A DNA stretch of 64,000 bases from NCBI GenBank assembly GCA_964560425.1, contig CAZLLE010000078.1, positions 1 through 64,000 on the forward strand, in the 5' to 3' direction. How positions within the stretch are numbered: the first letter of the stretch is position 1; every line of letters starts with the position of its first letter. This stretch comes from CAZLLE01 sp964560425 (lineage in GTDB: Bacteria; Campylobacterota; Campylobacteria; Campylobacterales; QNZT01). Made by a program: the position numbers and the translations under genes. Below the pieces are notes generated by a model. That model had not been told where the DNA came from, searched no databases, and saw nothing but the letters and a program-made list of their open reading frames with translations. Shown here piece after piece: positions 15,957 through 25,813 of this stretch.

Positions 15957-17147
15957 ATGCCAGCAATAAATAGGATAAAAAAGGGATCTCATTTCACACA
16001 GAAAAGTTTTCCCTGTTCACAATGTGGTGCAAATTTGGTATTTTGTGCAGATGAGGATGCTCTAAAATGTAGCTACTGCGGATATATAAATAAAATAACT
16101 CCACCACCTATTCCTATAGAAGAGTATGATTTTAATGATACTGTAGCCAAAATAGAGAGTAATGCCAAACTATTCGTAGATAAAGATCATACTATAAACT
16201 GTCCATCATGTGGAGCAGGATTTGAATTAAAAGCTCATGTTAGAAGCACTAGGTGTCCCTATTGCCATAACCCTGTAGTGACTAACTTAGATATATTTAT
16301 GCCTCTTGCTCCTGAATCACTTCTTCCTTTTGATATTAATCAAAAAGATGCAAAAGTAATATTCAAAAAATGGGTGGGAAGTTTATGGTTTGCACCAAAT
16401 GAACTAAAGAAATTTACAAAAACAGAACATAATTTTCAAGGTATTTATCTCCCTTATTGGACTTATGATAGTCAAACTACCAATCACTATAAAGGACAAA
16501 GAGGTGATATCTATTATGAAAAAAGATATAGAAGAGTATATATTGAAGGCAGAGAGAGAACTATAGAAGAGTCTGTCGCCAAAATAAGATGGACACCTGT
16601 TAGAGGGACGGTAAGAAGATATTTTGATGATGTTTTAATAGGAGCAACACTTAGTATTCCTAGAAAATTAGCAGATAGTTTAGAACCTTGGGACTTGGAA
16701 AATTTAGAAGTATATGATGAAAAATTTTTGAGTGGTTTTGATAGTGAAGTCTATCAAGTATCTCTTGATACTGGATTTGAGTATGCAAAACAACAGATGG
16801 AATATATCATTAGAGAGGCAGTAAGATACCAGATAGGAGGAGACCAACAGCAGATAACTTCCCTAAGAATATATCATGAGAATACTACATTCAAATATAT
16901 TCTATTACCAATATGGACAGCTCATTTTAAATACAAAAAAAAGGATTACCGTTTTGCAATAAATGCAAGAACAGGAGTAATAAAGGGTGAAAGACCATAT
17001 AGCAAACTCAAAATATTTTTACTTATATTTGCTATTTTGGTCATTGTAGGAGGATTTTTATATTTTGCAGATTTGGAACAAATAGAAGATAACTTTGAAT
17101 ATCAGTCTCCACAAAACCCTTTTCATGAAGTTATAATTCTAAAATAA
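15957..17147 (+). CDS. zinc-ribbon membrane protein of the XpaC/TelA/SPFH cassette
   Basis: The 396-aa protein begins with two zinc ribbons: C20xxC23...C38xxC41 and C82xxC85...C100xxC103. A long mixed domain follows, with aromatic-rich LPYWTYDSQTTNHYKGQRGD and LLPIWTAHFKYKKKDYRFAINARTG motifs. A C-terminal membrane helix lies at about residues 352-370, with a short tail outside. This layout is often labelled TFIIB-type zinc finger or primosomal-protein-N'-like, a misleading name. No ribosome site is obvious. It lies 17 nt after the SPFH gene and closes the cassette. Confidence 0.7.
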   Translation: MPAINRIKKGSHFTQKSFPCSQCGANLVFCADEDALKCSYCGYINKITPPPIPIEEYDFNDTVAKIESNAKLFVDKDHTINCPSCGAGFELKAHVRSTRCPYCHNPVVTNLDIFMPLAPESLLPFDINQKDAKVIFKKWVGSLWFAPNELKKFTKTEHNFQGIYLPYWTYDSQTTNHYKGQRGDIYYEKRYRRVYIEGRERTIEESVAKIRWTPVRGTVRRYFDDVLIGATLSIPRKLADSLEPWDLENLEVYDEKFLSGFDSEVYQVSLDTGFEYAKQQMEYIIREAVRYQIGGDQQQITSLRIYHENTTFKYILLPIWTAHFKYKKKDYRFAINARTGVIKGERPYSKLKIFLLIFAILVIVGGFLYFADLEQIEDNFEYQSPQNPFHEVIILK

Positions 17148-17206
17148 GCAAATTTTTTAAAATTATTAACATTCTGTTATCTTTTTATTTAGTATGTATT
17201 AACAAC

Positions 17207-17265
17207 CAAGGAGTATAATATTTTTCAGAAGGAGATCGAATCCATCTATATCTTTTTACTCCTTG
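17207..17265. repeat. 9-bp inverted repeat in the convergent spacer
   Basis: CAAGGAGTA (17207-17215) and TACTCCTTG (17257-17265) are perfect complements 41 nt apart. A second pair, ATCTATATC and GATATAGAT, partly overlaps it, so alternative hairpins are possible. It sits between the zinc-ribbon gene (+) and the S8 protease gene (-). No T-run follows, so a terminator role is uncertain. Confidence 0.4.
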
Positions 17266-17305
17266 TATGATATAGATATTTGTCACACACTTGGTTTAGT
17301 CCCCC

Positions 17306-17380
17306 TCATTGTTTGCCCCAAGAATCAATAGCCAAATCTGCTACTTTGGCTGGAGATTCAAACTTTTCCCATCTACTCAT
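17306..17380 (-). CDS. 24-aa frame overlapping the S8 protease stop (ATGA)
   Basis: A short frame, MSRWEKFESPAKVADLAIDS plus four residues, begins at an ATG that overlaps the protease TGA. The composition looks protein-like (two Trp, balanced charges) and it could be a coupled micro-peptide or the remnant of a larger gene. No separate ribosome site is seen. Low confidence. Confidence 0.25.
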   Translation of the reverse strand: MSRWEKFESPAKVADLAIDSWGKQ

Positions 17381-19386
17381 AAAATTGATTTTTGAATAAT
17401 TTTTGCATAATTCTCTATTTTACTTGGTAAAATAGTGGATATATTACTCAATGGAGATATAGAGATATTAGAAGCAATTGCATACTCCTGATCATCTGAA
17501 ATAATTCGTTCTCCCTTAACAATAAATTTATATATACCTGCTGGTAAATTTTCTACTAAAACTTGTTCAATATTATCTACTTTATTTAATTTATTGGCTG
17601 TTGCCAATTTTGTAGGATTGTCTTTATCCAATGTAAATGGATAATATTTTTTTCCACTCTCAATATTTTCTAACCAAATATCAATATCATTAACCAAAGA
17701 TTGATTATGTGCGGGATTTGCTTCAGGATCCACCCAACTAATTGTCGCTTTAAAAAGATTTGAAGATTTTAATTCAAATGTAAACTCTTTTCTATCACCA
17801 TGTAACATTTTTCCTGAATATATTAATGGAGAAGTAGAATCCAAAGATCTAACGGTATCAACTGCAGCTTTTGCATCAATTAAACCAAATCCTACTTCAT
17901 AATCTGGACCTTTTCTCCCTTTATCTATAGCTGTATTAGCTAAAACAGATTTTAAAATATCATGACGAATTTCATACCCGCCTGTAATCATTTGAAACTG
18001 CTGAGCTACTAAAATACCAATACCTGTAGCAGAAGGAGAAGCCATGGATGTACCACTCATCCACTCATAATGGTCATCTTTATCAGGGGCACTTGAATAG
18101 ACATAAGACCCCCTAGTACATAACTCTGGTTTAATCCTACCATCTGAAGTGGGTCCTTTTGAACTATAATCTGCTACATTTTTCGCTGCCAAATCTAAAG
18201 CACCTATTGTAAAAATATTTTTTGAATTTCCTGGTCCCTTTATAAAACCATATTCAGGGTAGCTATCATCAATACCATCATTACCAGATGCTTCAAAAAG
18301 ATTTAAATATGGATTACTATATATTGCACGATCTTGAGTTGATGCTTCTGAATCATATTCACCCAATTGAATCTTTTCATTATATCCATAAGAGTGGTTG
18401 GAAAAAAGAACCCCATATTTGTTATACATATCAACTGAAGCATCAGCAAAAGCACTATTATCAAAACTATAACTATATATAGTTACATCATTTGCCATGC
18501 CATGAGCTTTTTCGTCTACTCCCATTGCACCTATAGTTCCTGCAACATGTGTAGCATGTGCATTATAGATATCATTATTCTTTTCTAAAATTACTCTACT
18601 AGTTCCTAGTTTAATAAATTCATTATGCGTAACCCTCGTTGCCCCACCATCAACAACTCCTACTTTCATACCTTCACCATTAAGTTGATATTCACCGCCC
18701 CAAAGCTGATCTACATTTGAGTAGTGTGCTGACTTTAAATTTCTATCTACTTTTTTTGAGATTTTCTCTACAGATAGAGTGGAGATAGTATGAATCTCTT
18801 CAATATATTGAACAAGTGGAAGTTTTTTTAGTTTTTCCAATTCAGATACAAAAAGTTTAATTTTTGCAGATCTTAAAGATGGCATTGCCATATTAATATA
18901 AATATCCAAACCATACTTATCAAAATAATCAATTAGATCATCTTCACTCATCTCCTTTAAAAAAAGTACATTAATATCCAACATATCATTCATAGAGTAA
19001 GTACCCAAAATATTATCTGAATGAAGGCTTGGAGGAGTAGTAAACTCAACTTCCATAGTAGAGTAAGATAAAATAAACTCTCTACTATCTAATATATTTT
19101 TAATTACTTCACTAGTTGCATAAAAATAATAACTTAGATCTCCAGCATAAACAATATTTTCTATACCATCTTCATATAATGACTCTTTTTGTGAGAGACT
19201 TAATGGCTCTTGGACTTGAACAATAATTGTCTGTTTAGCTTTACTATTAGAATAAACTCCTAGGGATTTATTGTTATCTTTCGTATCAAAAACAACATCT
19301 TCACCACCTAATACCAAAGCACTAGATATAGTTGGTAATAAAATCGAACTAAGTGTCGAAGCTAATAAAATTTTTCTTATACCCAT
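17377..19386 (-). CDS. secreted S8 (subtilisin-like) serine protease
   Basis: The 669-aa protein has a signal peptide (to about residue 23), a prodomain-like region (25-210) and a subtilase domain with the triad D246 (VGVVDGG), H277 (NAHATHVAGT) and S447 (SGTSMASPS). The oxyanion asparagine is in EASGND (N369). The C-terminal 130 residues form a beta-rich P/pre-peptidase-like domain (LFKATISWVDPEANPAHNQSLVNDIDIWL). It would act outside the cytoplasm, and no membrane anchor is evident at the C-terminus. It is monocistronic, with AAGAAGGAA before the ATG. The upstream region carries a TTTACCGAAT element at 19430-19421 resembling those before the two lipoproteins. Confidence 0.9.
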   Translation of the reverse strand: MGIRKILLASTLSSILLPTISSALVLGGEDVVFDTKDNNKSLGVYSNSKAKQTIIVQVQEPLSLSQKESLYEDGIENIVYAGDLSYYFYATSEVIKNILDSREFILSYSTMEVEFTTPPSLHSDNILGTYSMNDMLDINVLFLKEMSEDDLIDYFDKYGLDIYINMAMPSLRSAKIKLFVSELEKLKKLPLVQYIEEIHTISTLSVEKISKKVDRNLKSAHYSNVDQLWGGEYQLNGEGMKVGVVDGGATRVTHNEFIKLGTSRVILEKNNDIYNAHATHVAGTIGAMGVDEKAHGMANDVTIYSYSFDNSAFADASVDMYNKYGVLFSNHSYGYNEKIQLGEYDSEASTQDRAIYSNPYLNLFEASGNDGIDDSYPEYGFIKGPGNSKNIFTIGALDLAAKNVADYSSKGPTSDGRIKPELCTRGSYVYSSAPDKDDHYEWMSGTSMASPSATGIGILVAQQFQMITGGYEIRHDILKSVLANTAIDKGRKGPDYEVGFGLIDAKAAVDTVRSLDSTSPLIYSGKMLHGDRKEFTFELKSSNLFKATISWVDPEANPAHNQSLVNDIDIWLENIESGKKYYPFTLDKDNPTKLATANKLNKVDNIEQVLVENLPAGIYKFIVKGERIISDDQEYAIASNISISPLSNISTILPSKIENYAKIIQKSIL

Positions 19387-19540
19387 AAATATTCCTTCTT
19401 TTTCATATCTCTGTTATCTAATTCGGTAAATATAAAATTTTATTAATAACTTTTTTTTACTTTTAATCATAAAAAGAAAGAAAATATCTACTTGTTACAA
19501 AATGTATCTATTGAATATAATGAGAGAGGCAAACATAAAA

Positions 19541-19555
19541 TTTTTGTGATATAAT
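19541..19555 (+). promoter_or_regulatory. sigma70 -10 region for trpS
   Basis: TTTTTGTGATATAAT has a consensus TATAAT (19550-19555) preceded by a T-rich run and TG, the usual promoter form in Campylobacterota, 28 nt before the trpS ATG. Confidence 0.6.
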
Positions 19556-19583
19556 CTTAAAAATTTATTTAACTAGGTAATTC

Positions 19584-20546
19584 ATGAGAGTATTGACCGC
19601 TATTCAGCCATCTGGGGCTATTCATATAGGTAACTATTTTGGGGCTATCAAGCCCATGTTGGAGCTACAAGAGAGTAATGAACTCTTTTTATTTATTGCA
19701 AATTATCATGCACTTACTTCTGGTACAGATGCAGAAGTTTTAAAGGAGAATAGCATTGATGCTGCTATTACTTTTTTGTCACTTGGAATTGATCCAAATA
19801 AAACTACATTTTGGACACAATCGCATGTAAAAGAGGTGTTAGAGTTATATTGGATTTTATCAAGCTACACACCAATGGGACTTTTAGAGAGAGCTCATAG
19901 TTATAAAGATAAAGTTGCCAAAGGCATTAGTGCAAATCATGCACTCTTTTCATATCCAGTTCTTATGGCAGCAGATATTTTACTTTATGATGCACAGATT
20001 GTTCCTGTAGGAAAAGATCAAATACAACATGTAGAGATAACAAGAGATATAGCACAAAAATTTAATAATGATCATGGAGATATTTTTACACTTCCAAAAT
20101 TTAAAGTAGATGAAAATCTAGCAACTGTTCCCGGAATAGATGGGGCAAAAATGAGTAAAAGTTATAAAAATACAATTGATCTATTCCAAAGTGAAAAAAA
20201 GCTCAAAAAGCAGGTTGGAAAAATTGTTTCAGACTCTACTCCAATAGAGGAGCCTAAAGAGTATGAAAATTGTAATATTTTTGCATTATGTAAACTATTT
20301 TTAGATGATAATGGAATAGAAGAGTTAAAAGCTAGATATAAAAGAGGTGGAGAGGGTCATGGTCACTTCAAAATGTACCTCAAAGATATCATGATAGAAC
20401 ACTTTGCAAAAGCCTCAGAAAAAAGAGCTTATTATATGGATAATAAAAAAGATGTCCAAGAGATACTAGAAGAGGGAGCAAAAAAAGCTAAACTAATTGC
20501 TAGTGAAAAAATGAAAATTATAAGAGATGCCGTAGGCATCATATAA
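19584..20546 (+). CDS. trpS: tryptophanyl-tRNA synthetase
   Basis: The 320-aa class I synthetase has the HIGH-type motif in SGAIHIGNYFGAIKP and the KMSKS motif in DGAKMSKSYKNT, plus the ADILLYDAQIVPVGKDQIQHVE region that binds tryptophan and ATP in bacterial TrpRS. It charges tRNA-Trp in the cytoplasm. Length is standard. It is followed after 17 nt by serS on the same strand, a likely operon. Confidence 0.96.
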   Translation: MRVLTAIQPSGAIHIGNYFGAIKPMLELQESNELFLFIANYHALTSGTDAEVLKENSIDAAITFLSLGIDPNKTTFWTQSHVKEVLELYWILSSYTPMGLLERAHSYKDKVAKGISANHALFSYPVLMAADILLYDAQIVPVGKDQIQHVEITRDIAQKFNNDHGDIFTLPKFKVDENLATVPGIDGAKMSKSYKNTIDLFQSEKKLKKQVGKIVSDSTPIEEPKEYENCNIFALCKLFLDDNGIEELKARYKRGGEGHGHFKMYLKDIMIEHFAKASEKRAYYMDNKKDVQEILEEGAKKAKLIASEKMKIIRDAVGII

Positions 20547-20563
20547 AAAAGGAAAAGAATAAT

Positions 20564-21811
20564 ATGCTTGATTTAAAAGCCCTACAAAATGATTTTGAAA
20601 CAGTTGCAGATAAACTAAAAAAGAAAAAAGTAGATCCATCGCTGTTAGAACAACTAAAAAAATTATCTTTATCTTTAAAGGATCAAAGAAAATCATTAGA
20701 ACTATTACAAGCAGATCAAAATGCAAAAAGTAAACTTTTCCCTATATACAAAAAAGAGGGAAAAGATATAGCTGAACTAAAAGCTATACTTGATAAGAAT
20801 AAACAAAAAATTACAAAAGAGCAGGATATAGTCAGAGAGCTAGAAGAGAAACTTTCACAAATTGCACTAAATGTTCCAAATATTCCAGATGAGAGTGTTC
20901 CTGAAGGAGATGATGAAGATAGTAATATTGAGATAAGAAGAGTATTAGATATACCAACATTTAATTTTGAACCTAAAGAGCATTGGGATATAGATAAAGA
21001 GCAAAATTGGATAGATTTTGAAAGAGGTGTCAAACTCTCTAAAAGTCGTTTTTCTGTTTTAAAAAATAGAGCGGCAAGAATAGAGAGAGCATTAATCAAC
21101 TATATGTTAGATTTTAATAGAAAAAGAGGATTTGAAGAGGTTTCTGTACCATACATAGTCAACAGAGAAACACTTATGGGTACAGGTCAACTTCCAAAAT
21201 TTGAAGATGATCTATTCAAAATTGAGGGTGAAGATCTATTTCTTATTCCAACAGCAGAAGTACCTGTTACAAATCTATTCAGAGATGAAATTTTAAAAGA
21301 GGATGAACTTCCAATAAAACTAACCTCTTTTACTGCTTGTTTTAGAAAAGAGGCAGGAAGTGCAGGAAGAGATACTAGAGGAATGATTAGACAACACCAA
21401 TTTGGAAAAGTAGAGTTAGTATCTATATCTAAACCAGAAAATAGCGATAAAATTTTTGATGAGATGGTAAATTGTGCAAGTGATCTATTGGAATCTTTAG
21501 AGTTGCCACACAGATTAGTAGAATTATGCGGTGGAGATTTGGGATTTAGTGCAGCAAAAACGGTAGATATTGAAGTTTGGTTACCAGGGCAAAATAGATA
21601 TAGAGAGATTAGTTCAATCTCTAATACAAGAGATTTTCAAGCTCGTCGTGCCAAAATCAGGTATAAAAAGGGTAAAAAGAATAGCCTTGTACATACACTA
21701 AATGGTTCATCTTTGGCAGTAGGAAGATGTTTAATTGCAATTATGGAAAATTATCAACAAGAGGATGGATCAATTGCCATACCTAGAGTTTTACAACCAT
21801 ACTTAGATTAA
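20564..21811 (+). CDS. serS: seryl-tRNA synthetase
   Basis: The 415-aa class II synthetase has the N-terminal coiled-coil tRNA-binding arm (residues about 25-105), motif 2 (TSFTACFRKEAGSAGRDTRGMIRQHQFGKVELV) and motif 3 (NGSSLAVGRCLIAIMENYQQEDGSIAIPRVL). It charges tRNA-Ser. Ribosome site AAAAAGGAAAAG lies before ATG. It is flanked by trpS and a TPR gene 9 nt downstream. Confidence 0.96.
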   Translation: MLDLKALQNDFETVADKLKKKKVDPSLLEQLKKLSLSLKDQRKSLELLQADQNAKSKLFPIYKKEGKDIAELKAILDKNKQKITKEQDIVRELEEKLSQIALNVPNIPDESVPEGDDEDSNIEIRRVLDIPTFNFEPKEHWDIDKEQNWIDFERGVKLSKSRFSVLKNRAARIERALINYMLDFNRKRGFEEVSVPYIVNRETLMGTGQLPKFEDDLFKIEGEDLFLIPTAEVPVTNLFRDEILKEDELPIKLTSFTACFRKEAGSAGRDTRGMIRQHQFGKVELVSISKPENSDKIFDEMVNCASDLLESLELPHRLVELCGGDLGFSAAKTVDIEVWLPGQNRYREISSISNTRDFQARRAKIRYKKGKKNSLVHTLNGSSLAVGRCLIAIMENYQQEDGSIAIPRVLQPYLD

Positions 21812-21820
21812 GAGTGAAAT

Positions 21821-24133
21821 ATGGCTGAAAATGAAATTATTATCTTAGATGATGAGTTTGATGAAGATGAAGATTTAGATTTTGAAGATGAAGAACATAC
21901 GCAAAGTATAAATCCAGCTTCTCAAAATAGCAATACAAAATTATATATAGCTATTGCTCTTTTAAGCTTCATGACTCTATTGGTTATAATATTTTTAGCC
22001 TACACTTACTATACAAAGCAACAAGAACAAGAGATAGATAAAGAGCCAGAGGCTCAGGAGATTATTACAAAAATAAAAGCAAGAGAAGAGGAGAAGAACA
22101 AGGTAAAAGATAGATTAAACTTAACTAAAAAAGAGCAAGCTGATCAACTTTTTAGTGAAGGCAAAGAGAGAAAGGCTCTCAAAATATATCAAAATATCTC
22201 ATCTTATAATAATGCTCTATCCTTTTATAATATAGGTGTAGCACATCTTAAAGAGAAAAAGTATAATGAAGCAATTGAATCATTTTTACACTCCATGGGA
22301 CATGAAAAATTACTATTTGAGAGTGCCATAAACATAGCTGTAGCATACTTTAATCAAGATGATAAAGAGAACTTTCAAAAATATTTAGATCTATCAATAG
22401 AGTATCTATCTACAACAGTTAAAACACCACTATATAGTTATTATAGAGCTCTCACAGATTATTATAGTAGACAATTTCCAGAGACTATTGTGCCACTTAA
22501 ATACCAAACTTCAGATCATTATCAAGAGAAACAGAGATATATAATTGCCAAAATATATAGTGCTTTAAAAAATGAATCCTTGGCTATTAAGGCTTTAGAA
22601 CTTAATAATGATCCAAAAGACAACTTTACACTAGGTCTTTTAAACGCAAGATTAGGGCAATATAGAGCAGCACAAAAATATCTCTCTCAAGCACTAGAAG
22701 ATAGAGAAAATAGGCTTAAATCAAAAATATCTCTATCTTTAGTAGAAAACAAGATGGGCGAATTAAAAAGTGCCGCAGATAGACTTCGTAGTGCAAAAAC
22801 CGAGTCTCCTGATAAAGCTGAAGAGTTATATCCCATTAAAGTGATACTAAAAGAGTCATTTTTTGATCCTATTGCTGCTCAAAGAGATTTTAAACAGCAA
22901 CTATTTTTTACACAAAGATACAAATATGCACTAATATTTTATTATGCTCCATATAATGCTATTGCCACAAAACAGACACTAAACAAAATAAATCAAGGTG
23001 TTAAAAATATATATATTAATAAAACATCATATGCAATTAATAAATTAGATTTGAGTAAAAATATTTCTGATGCAAACTTAGAAAACTCTAGAGGTATAGA
23101 GAAGGTACTCTCTCATAAAATGTATGAAGCAAAAAATATTTTTGAAAAAGGGATAAAAAAATATCCTAGTAGTGCTGAACTTCATTACAATTTGGGATTA
23201 ACTTATGCAAACTTATTTAATTTTCAAAAAGCTTATGAACACTTCAAAAAAAGTTATACTCTAAATAATAACAATCATATGGCAAAAATTTTTTCGTACT
23301 ATTGTGGCTCTCTAACTAATAAGAAACAAGAGAGTAAAGAGATGAATATTTTAGAAAAAGAGATATCTTACCTTCCTGAAAGTAGATATAAAGATAGAAT
23401 CTTATCACTCATAGCAATTTCAAGAAAAAGCTTTGGTCTTAATACAAATTTAACAACAAAAAAAGAGCCTTTTGATGAGATACTTATGCTTATTTTTGCA
23501 AGACACAAAGAGGAGTCAACAGCATATAAACAAAGTAGTACAAATCTTTTAAACATGTTACCAAATGATATTATTGCAAATATTCTTCATATTGATGCAT
23601 TTAATGATAAAGAGAATATCAAAGAGTATGCACTTGAGATTCAAAAAAAATTAACAAGAAAAAATATAGATTATAAACCACTTATCTATGGTGGATCTTT
23701 GGCTAAAGAGCTATATATAAATACACTAAATATAGCTGGTATTGTAAGTTACGCCAAAAACTCTTTAAAAAGAAGAGAGAGTAAACAAAAAAAAGAGAGC
23801 ATAGCACTTCTTCAATCCATAGCTTATGCTGATATATTTTTACGAGATTTTCAAGAATCTTTTGATATATATAATAAACTAATTGATAAATACAATCAAA
23901 AAGATACAAATACTCTATTTCTAGCATCTGTAGCAGCAATAGGAGCAAAACATCATGCCCAAGCTATTGCACTTTTAGAGCTTGCAAAACTTAGTGACAC
24001 ATCAAATTTGGAGAGTCGATATGCATTAGGTCTACTATATCAAGAGGCTAAAAATTTTGATGGAGCTTCTATACAATATAATAAAATTGGTGATATCAAA
24101 TTTAAATCTCGATATTTTGATTTTCATTTGTAA
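21821..24133 (+). CDS. TPR-repeat membrane protein
   Basis: The 770-aa protein begins with an acidic cytoplasmic stretch (EIIILDDEFDEDEDLDFEDEE), then one membrane helix (about residues 42-62), then a long periplasmic region rich in TPR-like helical pairs (for example ALSFYNIGVAHLKEKKYNEAIESFLHSM, ELHYNLGLTYANLFNFQKAYEHFKKSY, ESRYALGLLYQEAKNFDGASIQY). It is probably an envelope scaffold; conserved trpS-serS-TPR order is common in this class. No specific partner can be named. It is 9 nt after serS. Confidence 0.75.
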   Translation: MAENEIIILDDEFDEDEDLDFEDEEHTQSINPASQNSNTKLYIAIALLSFMTLLVIIFLAYTYYTKQQEQEIDKEPEAQEIITKIKAREEEKNKVKDRLNLTKKEQADQLFSEGKERKALKIYQNISSYNNALSFYNIGVAHLKEKKYNEAIESFLHSMGHEKLLFESAINIAVAYFNQDDKENFQKYLDLSIEYLSTTVKTPLYSYYRALTDYYSRQFPETIVPLKYQTSDHYQEKQRYIIAKIYSALKNESLAIKALELNNDPKDNFTLGLLNARLGQYRAAQKYLSQALEDRENRLKSKISLSLVENKMGELKSAADRLRSAKTESPDKAEELYPIKVILKESFFDPIAAQRDFKQQLFFTQRYKYALIFYYAPYNAIATKQTLNKINQGVKNIYINKTSYAINKLDLSKNISDANLENSRGIEKVLSHKMYEAKNIFEKGIKKYPSSAELHYNLGLTYANLFNFQKAYEHFKKSYTLNNNNHMAKIFSYYCGSLTNKKQESKEMNILEKEISYLPESRYKDRILSLIAISRKSFGLNTNLTTKKEPFDEILMLIFARHKEESTAYKQSSTNLLNMLPNDIIANILHIDAFNDKENIKEYALEIQKKLTRKNIDYKPLIYGGSLAKELYINTLNIAGIVSYAKNSLKRRESKQKKESIALLQSIAYADIFLRDFQESFDIYNKLIDKYNQKDTNTLFLASVAAIGAKHHAQAIALLELAKLSDTSNLESRYALGLLYQEAKNFDGASIQYNKIGDIKFKSRYFDFHL

Positions 24134-24229
24134 TACTAATCCCCACGAAGGAGTATAAATTCAAAACTTAATTCATTCTGAATAGCCATTTTTAAAGTAA
24201 AATGTTATTTTGTTTTTCGCTTAAAGTGC

Positions 24230-24235
24230 TATAAT
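24230..24235 (+). promoter_or_regulatory. -10 box for the OmpA-like gene
   Basis: TATAAT in GTGCTATAAT, 48 nt before the ATG at 24283 and in the 149-nt gap after the TPR gene. The gap has no other clear structure. Confidence 0.5.
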
Positions 24236-24282
24236 TTTTTACTTTTAAAAAAACTCTGTTTTTTAATGTTTGAGGAGTGATT

Positions 24283-25263
24283 ATGACAAAACGACAGTGG
24301 GTATGGTTATGGATATGGATTTTAACCTTCTTTTTTATTTTTTGTATTTGGAGTAAATTGCAAAATATGCAAGAAGAGTCAAGAAGTAGAGTAACTGTTG
24401 CAAAAATAGTTACCCCCATCAAAAAAGAGTTAAGTTTTAAAATAGTTAAAGATGATAAAAAAATTAAAATTATTGCACTAGTGCCAGATGAAGAGTCTGC
24501 ACAAAAACTTATTGAACCATTCAAAAATTTTCAATCTGATATTGATAGAAGTGAGATTACAATTGATAAAAATACGCATGAGAGTCAAATATTGGATAAA
24601 ATCTCTAGTTTAAGCCCTAATTTTACTAGATTGCAATCTGGATATATTGAATATGGTGATCACAAACTAATTTTAGATGGAATCACTAATAATCAAGAGA
24701 TCAAAGATAAACTTTATGCACAAGCATTAAAAATAGAGGATATTGATATTGAAAATAAAATTTTTATTGATGATATAAAATCTATAGAAGAGAGTATGAA
24801 AACTATTGATAGTAGTATATCTGCTGTTGAAATAGAGATAGATAATATATCTGAAAATGATGGTACAACTCAACAAGAAGAGGAAAAAAGTATAAGTGAA
24901 ATTCAAGCTGAACTAGATTCCATAATGAAAAATCAAAAAGTCGAGTTTAAATATGGCACAAATCTTTTAACATATCAAGGTAAAAATAGTGTTGATAAAG
25001 TTTTAGCATTTTTGAAAAAATATCCTCATATCAAAATTGAAATAGGTGGACATACAGATTCAGATGGAAGAAGAAAGAGTAATCAAATTTTAAGTCAAAA
25101 AAGAGCTGATTTCATTAAATCGTACTTCATAGATAACGATGTACAAAGTAGTAGACTCACTTCTGTTGGATATGGGGAGACTCAAAATATTGTTACAAAT
25201 GACTCTTTGGAAAATAAACAAAAGAACAGAAGAGTTGAATTTAAAATTATAGGAGAAGAGTAG
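24283..25263 (+). CDS. OmpA-family peptidoglycan-binding protein, inner-membrane anchored
   Basis: The protein (326 aa) has an N-terminal Trp-rich membrane helix (about residues 5-24). A helical/beta middle region follows, possibly BON-like (KIIALVPDEESAQKLIEPF, YGDHKLILDGITNNQEIKDKLY). The C-terminal OmpA domain is at about 233-323: FKYGTNLLTYQGKNSVDKVL, IEIGGHTDSDGRRKSNQILSQKRADFIKSYF, RLTSVGYGE, NRRVEFKI. The D and R positions that bind diaminopimelate are present. ATG 24283 has GAGGAG 5 nt upstream; the in-frame GTG at 24277 overlaps that site and is rejected. It lies 1 nt before the next membrane gene. Confidence 0.82.
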   Translation: MTKRQWVWLWIWILTFFFIFCIWSKLQNMQEESRSRVTVAKIVTPIKKELSFKIVKDDKKIKIIALVPDEESAQKLIEPFKNFQSDIDRSEITIDKNTHESQILDKISSLSPNFTRLQSGYIEYGDHKLILDGITNNQEIKDKLYAQALKIEDIDIENKIFIDDIKSIEESMKTIDSSISAVEIEIDNISENDGTTQQEEEKSISEIQAELDSIMKNQKVEFKYGTNLLTYQGKNSVDKVLAFLKKYPHIKIEIGGHTDSDGRRKSNQILSQKRADFIKSYFIDNDVQSSRLTSVGYGETQNIVTNDSLENKQKNRRVEFKIIGEE

Positions 25264-25264
25264 T

Positions 25265-25753
25265 ATGTTAGAATTAGCAACTAAAATGGCTTTATGCCTT
25301 ATAATTGCCGCAATTATAGGTGGTATCATAGGTTATCTGCTTGGTAGAATTGCAAAATGCAAACAAGAAGATAGAGAATATCTAGCGGGTAGCTTAAGTG
25401 ATTATAATGATCAACAAAATAGCAGTAATGGATATATTAGCATGAAAGATGCAAAATATACAACACCAACAGCAAAACTTAAAGATTCCATTCATGGAGT
25501 AGCTCCAGAACAACTTAATGAACCAAAAGGGAAAAGAGATAATCTCAAAGATATTAAGGGTATTGGACTAAGTATTGAAACACTATTAAATGATTTGGGA
25601 ATATATCATTATGATCAAATTGCCTCTTGGGATAAGGATAATATTAATTGGATAGAGAGAGAGTTAGATTTTAAAGGTCGTATTGATAGAGAAGAGTGGG
25701 TTTCTCAAGCTAAAATCCTCTCTACCTCAATTTTGACAAAACACAAGTACTAA
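25265..25753 (+). CDS. membrane protein with NuoE-tail/HhH-like C-terminal domain
   Basis: The 162-aa protein has one N-terminal membrane helix (residues about 7-28), a polar linker, and a C-terminal domain (about 95-155: LKDIKGIGLSIETLLNDLGIYHYDQIASWDKDNINWIERELDFKGRIDREEWVSQAK). This domain is a helix-hairpin-helix-like module found at the tails of NuoE-type proteins and in many small membrane proteins, sometimes labelled flap-endonuclease-like. Function is unknown. It is translated from an ATG 1 nt after the OmpA-like stop, so the two are co-expressed and may act together at the envelope. Confidence 0.65.
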   Translation: MLELATKMALCLIIAAIIGGIIGYLLGRIAKCKQEDREYLAGSLSDYNDQQNSSNGYISMKDAKYTTPTAKLKDSIHGVAPEQLNEPKGKRDNLKDIKGIGLSIETLLNDLGIYHYDQIASWDKDNINWIERELDFKGRIDREEWVSQAKILSTSILTKHKY

Positions 25754-25813
25754 TATACTAAATGATCTTCTTTAAATAGATAGTAGACCAAATATAATTT
25801 AAAATTTTTGCGA

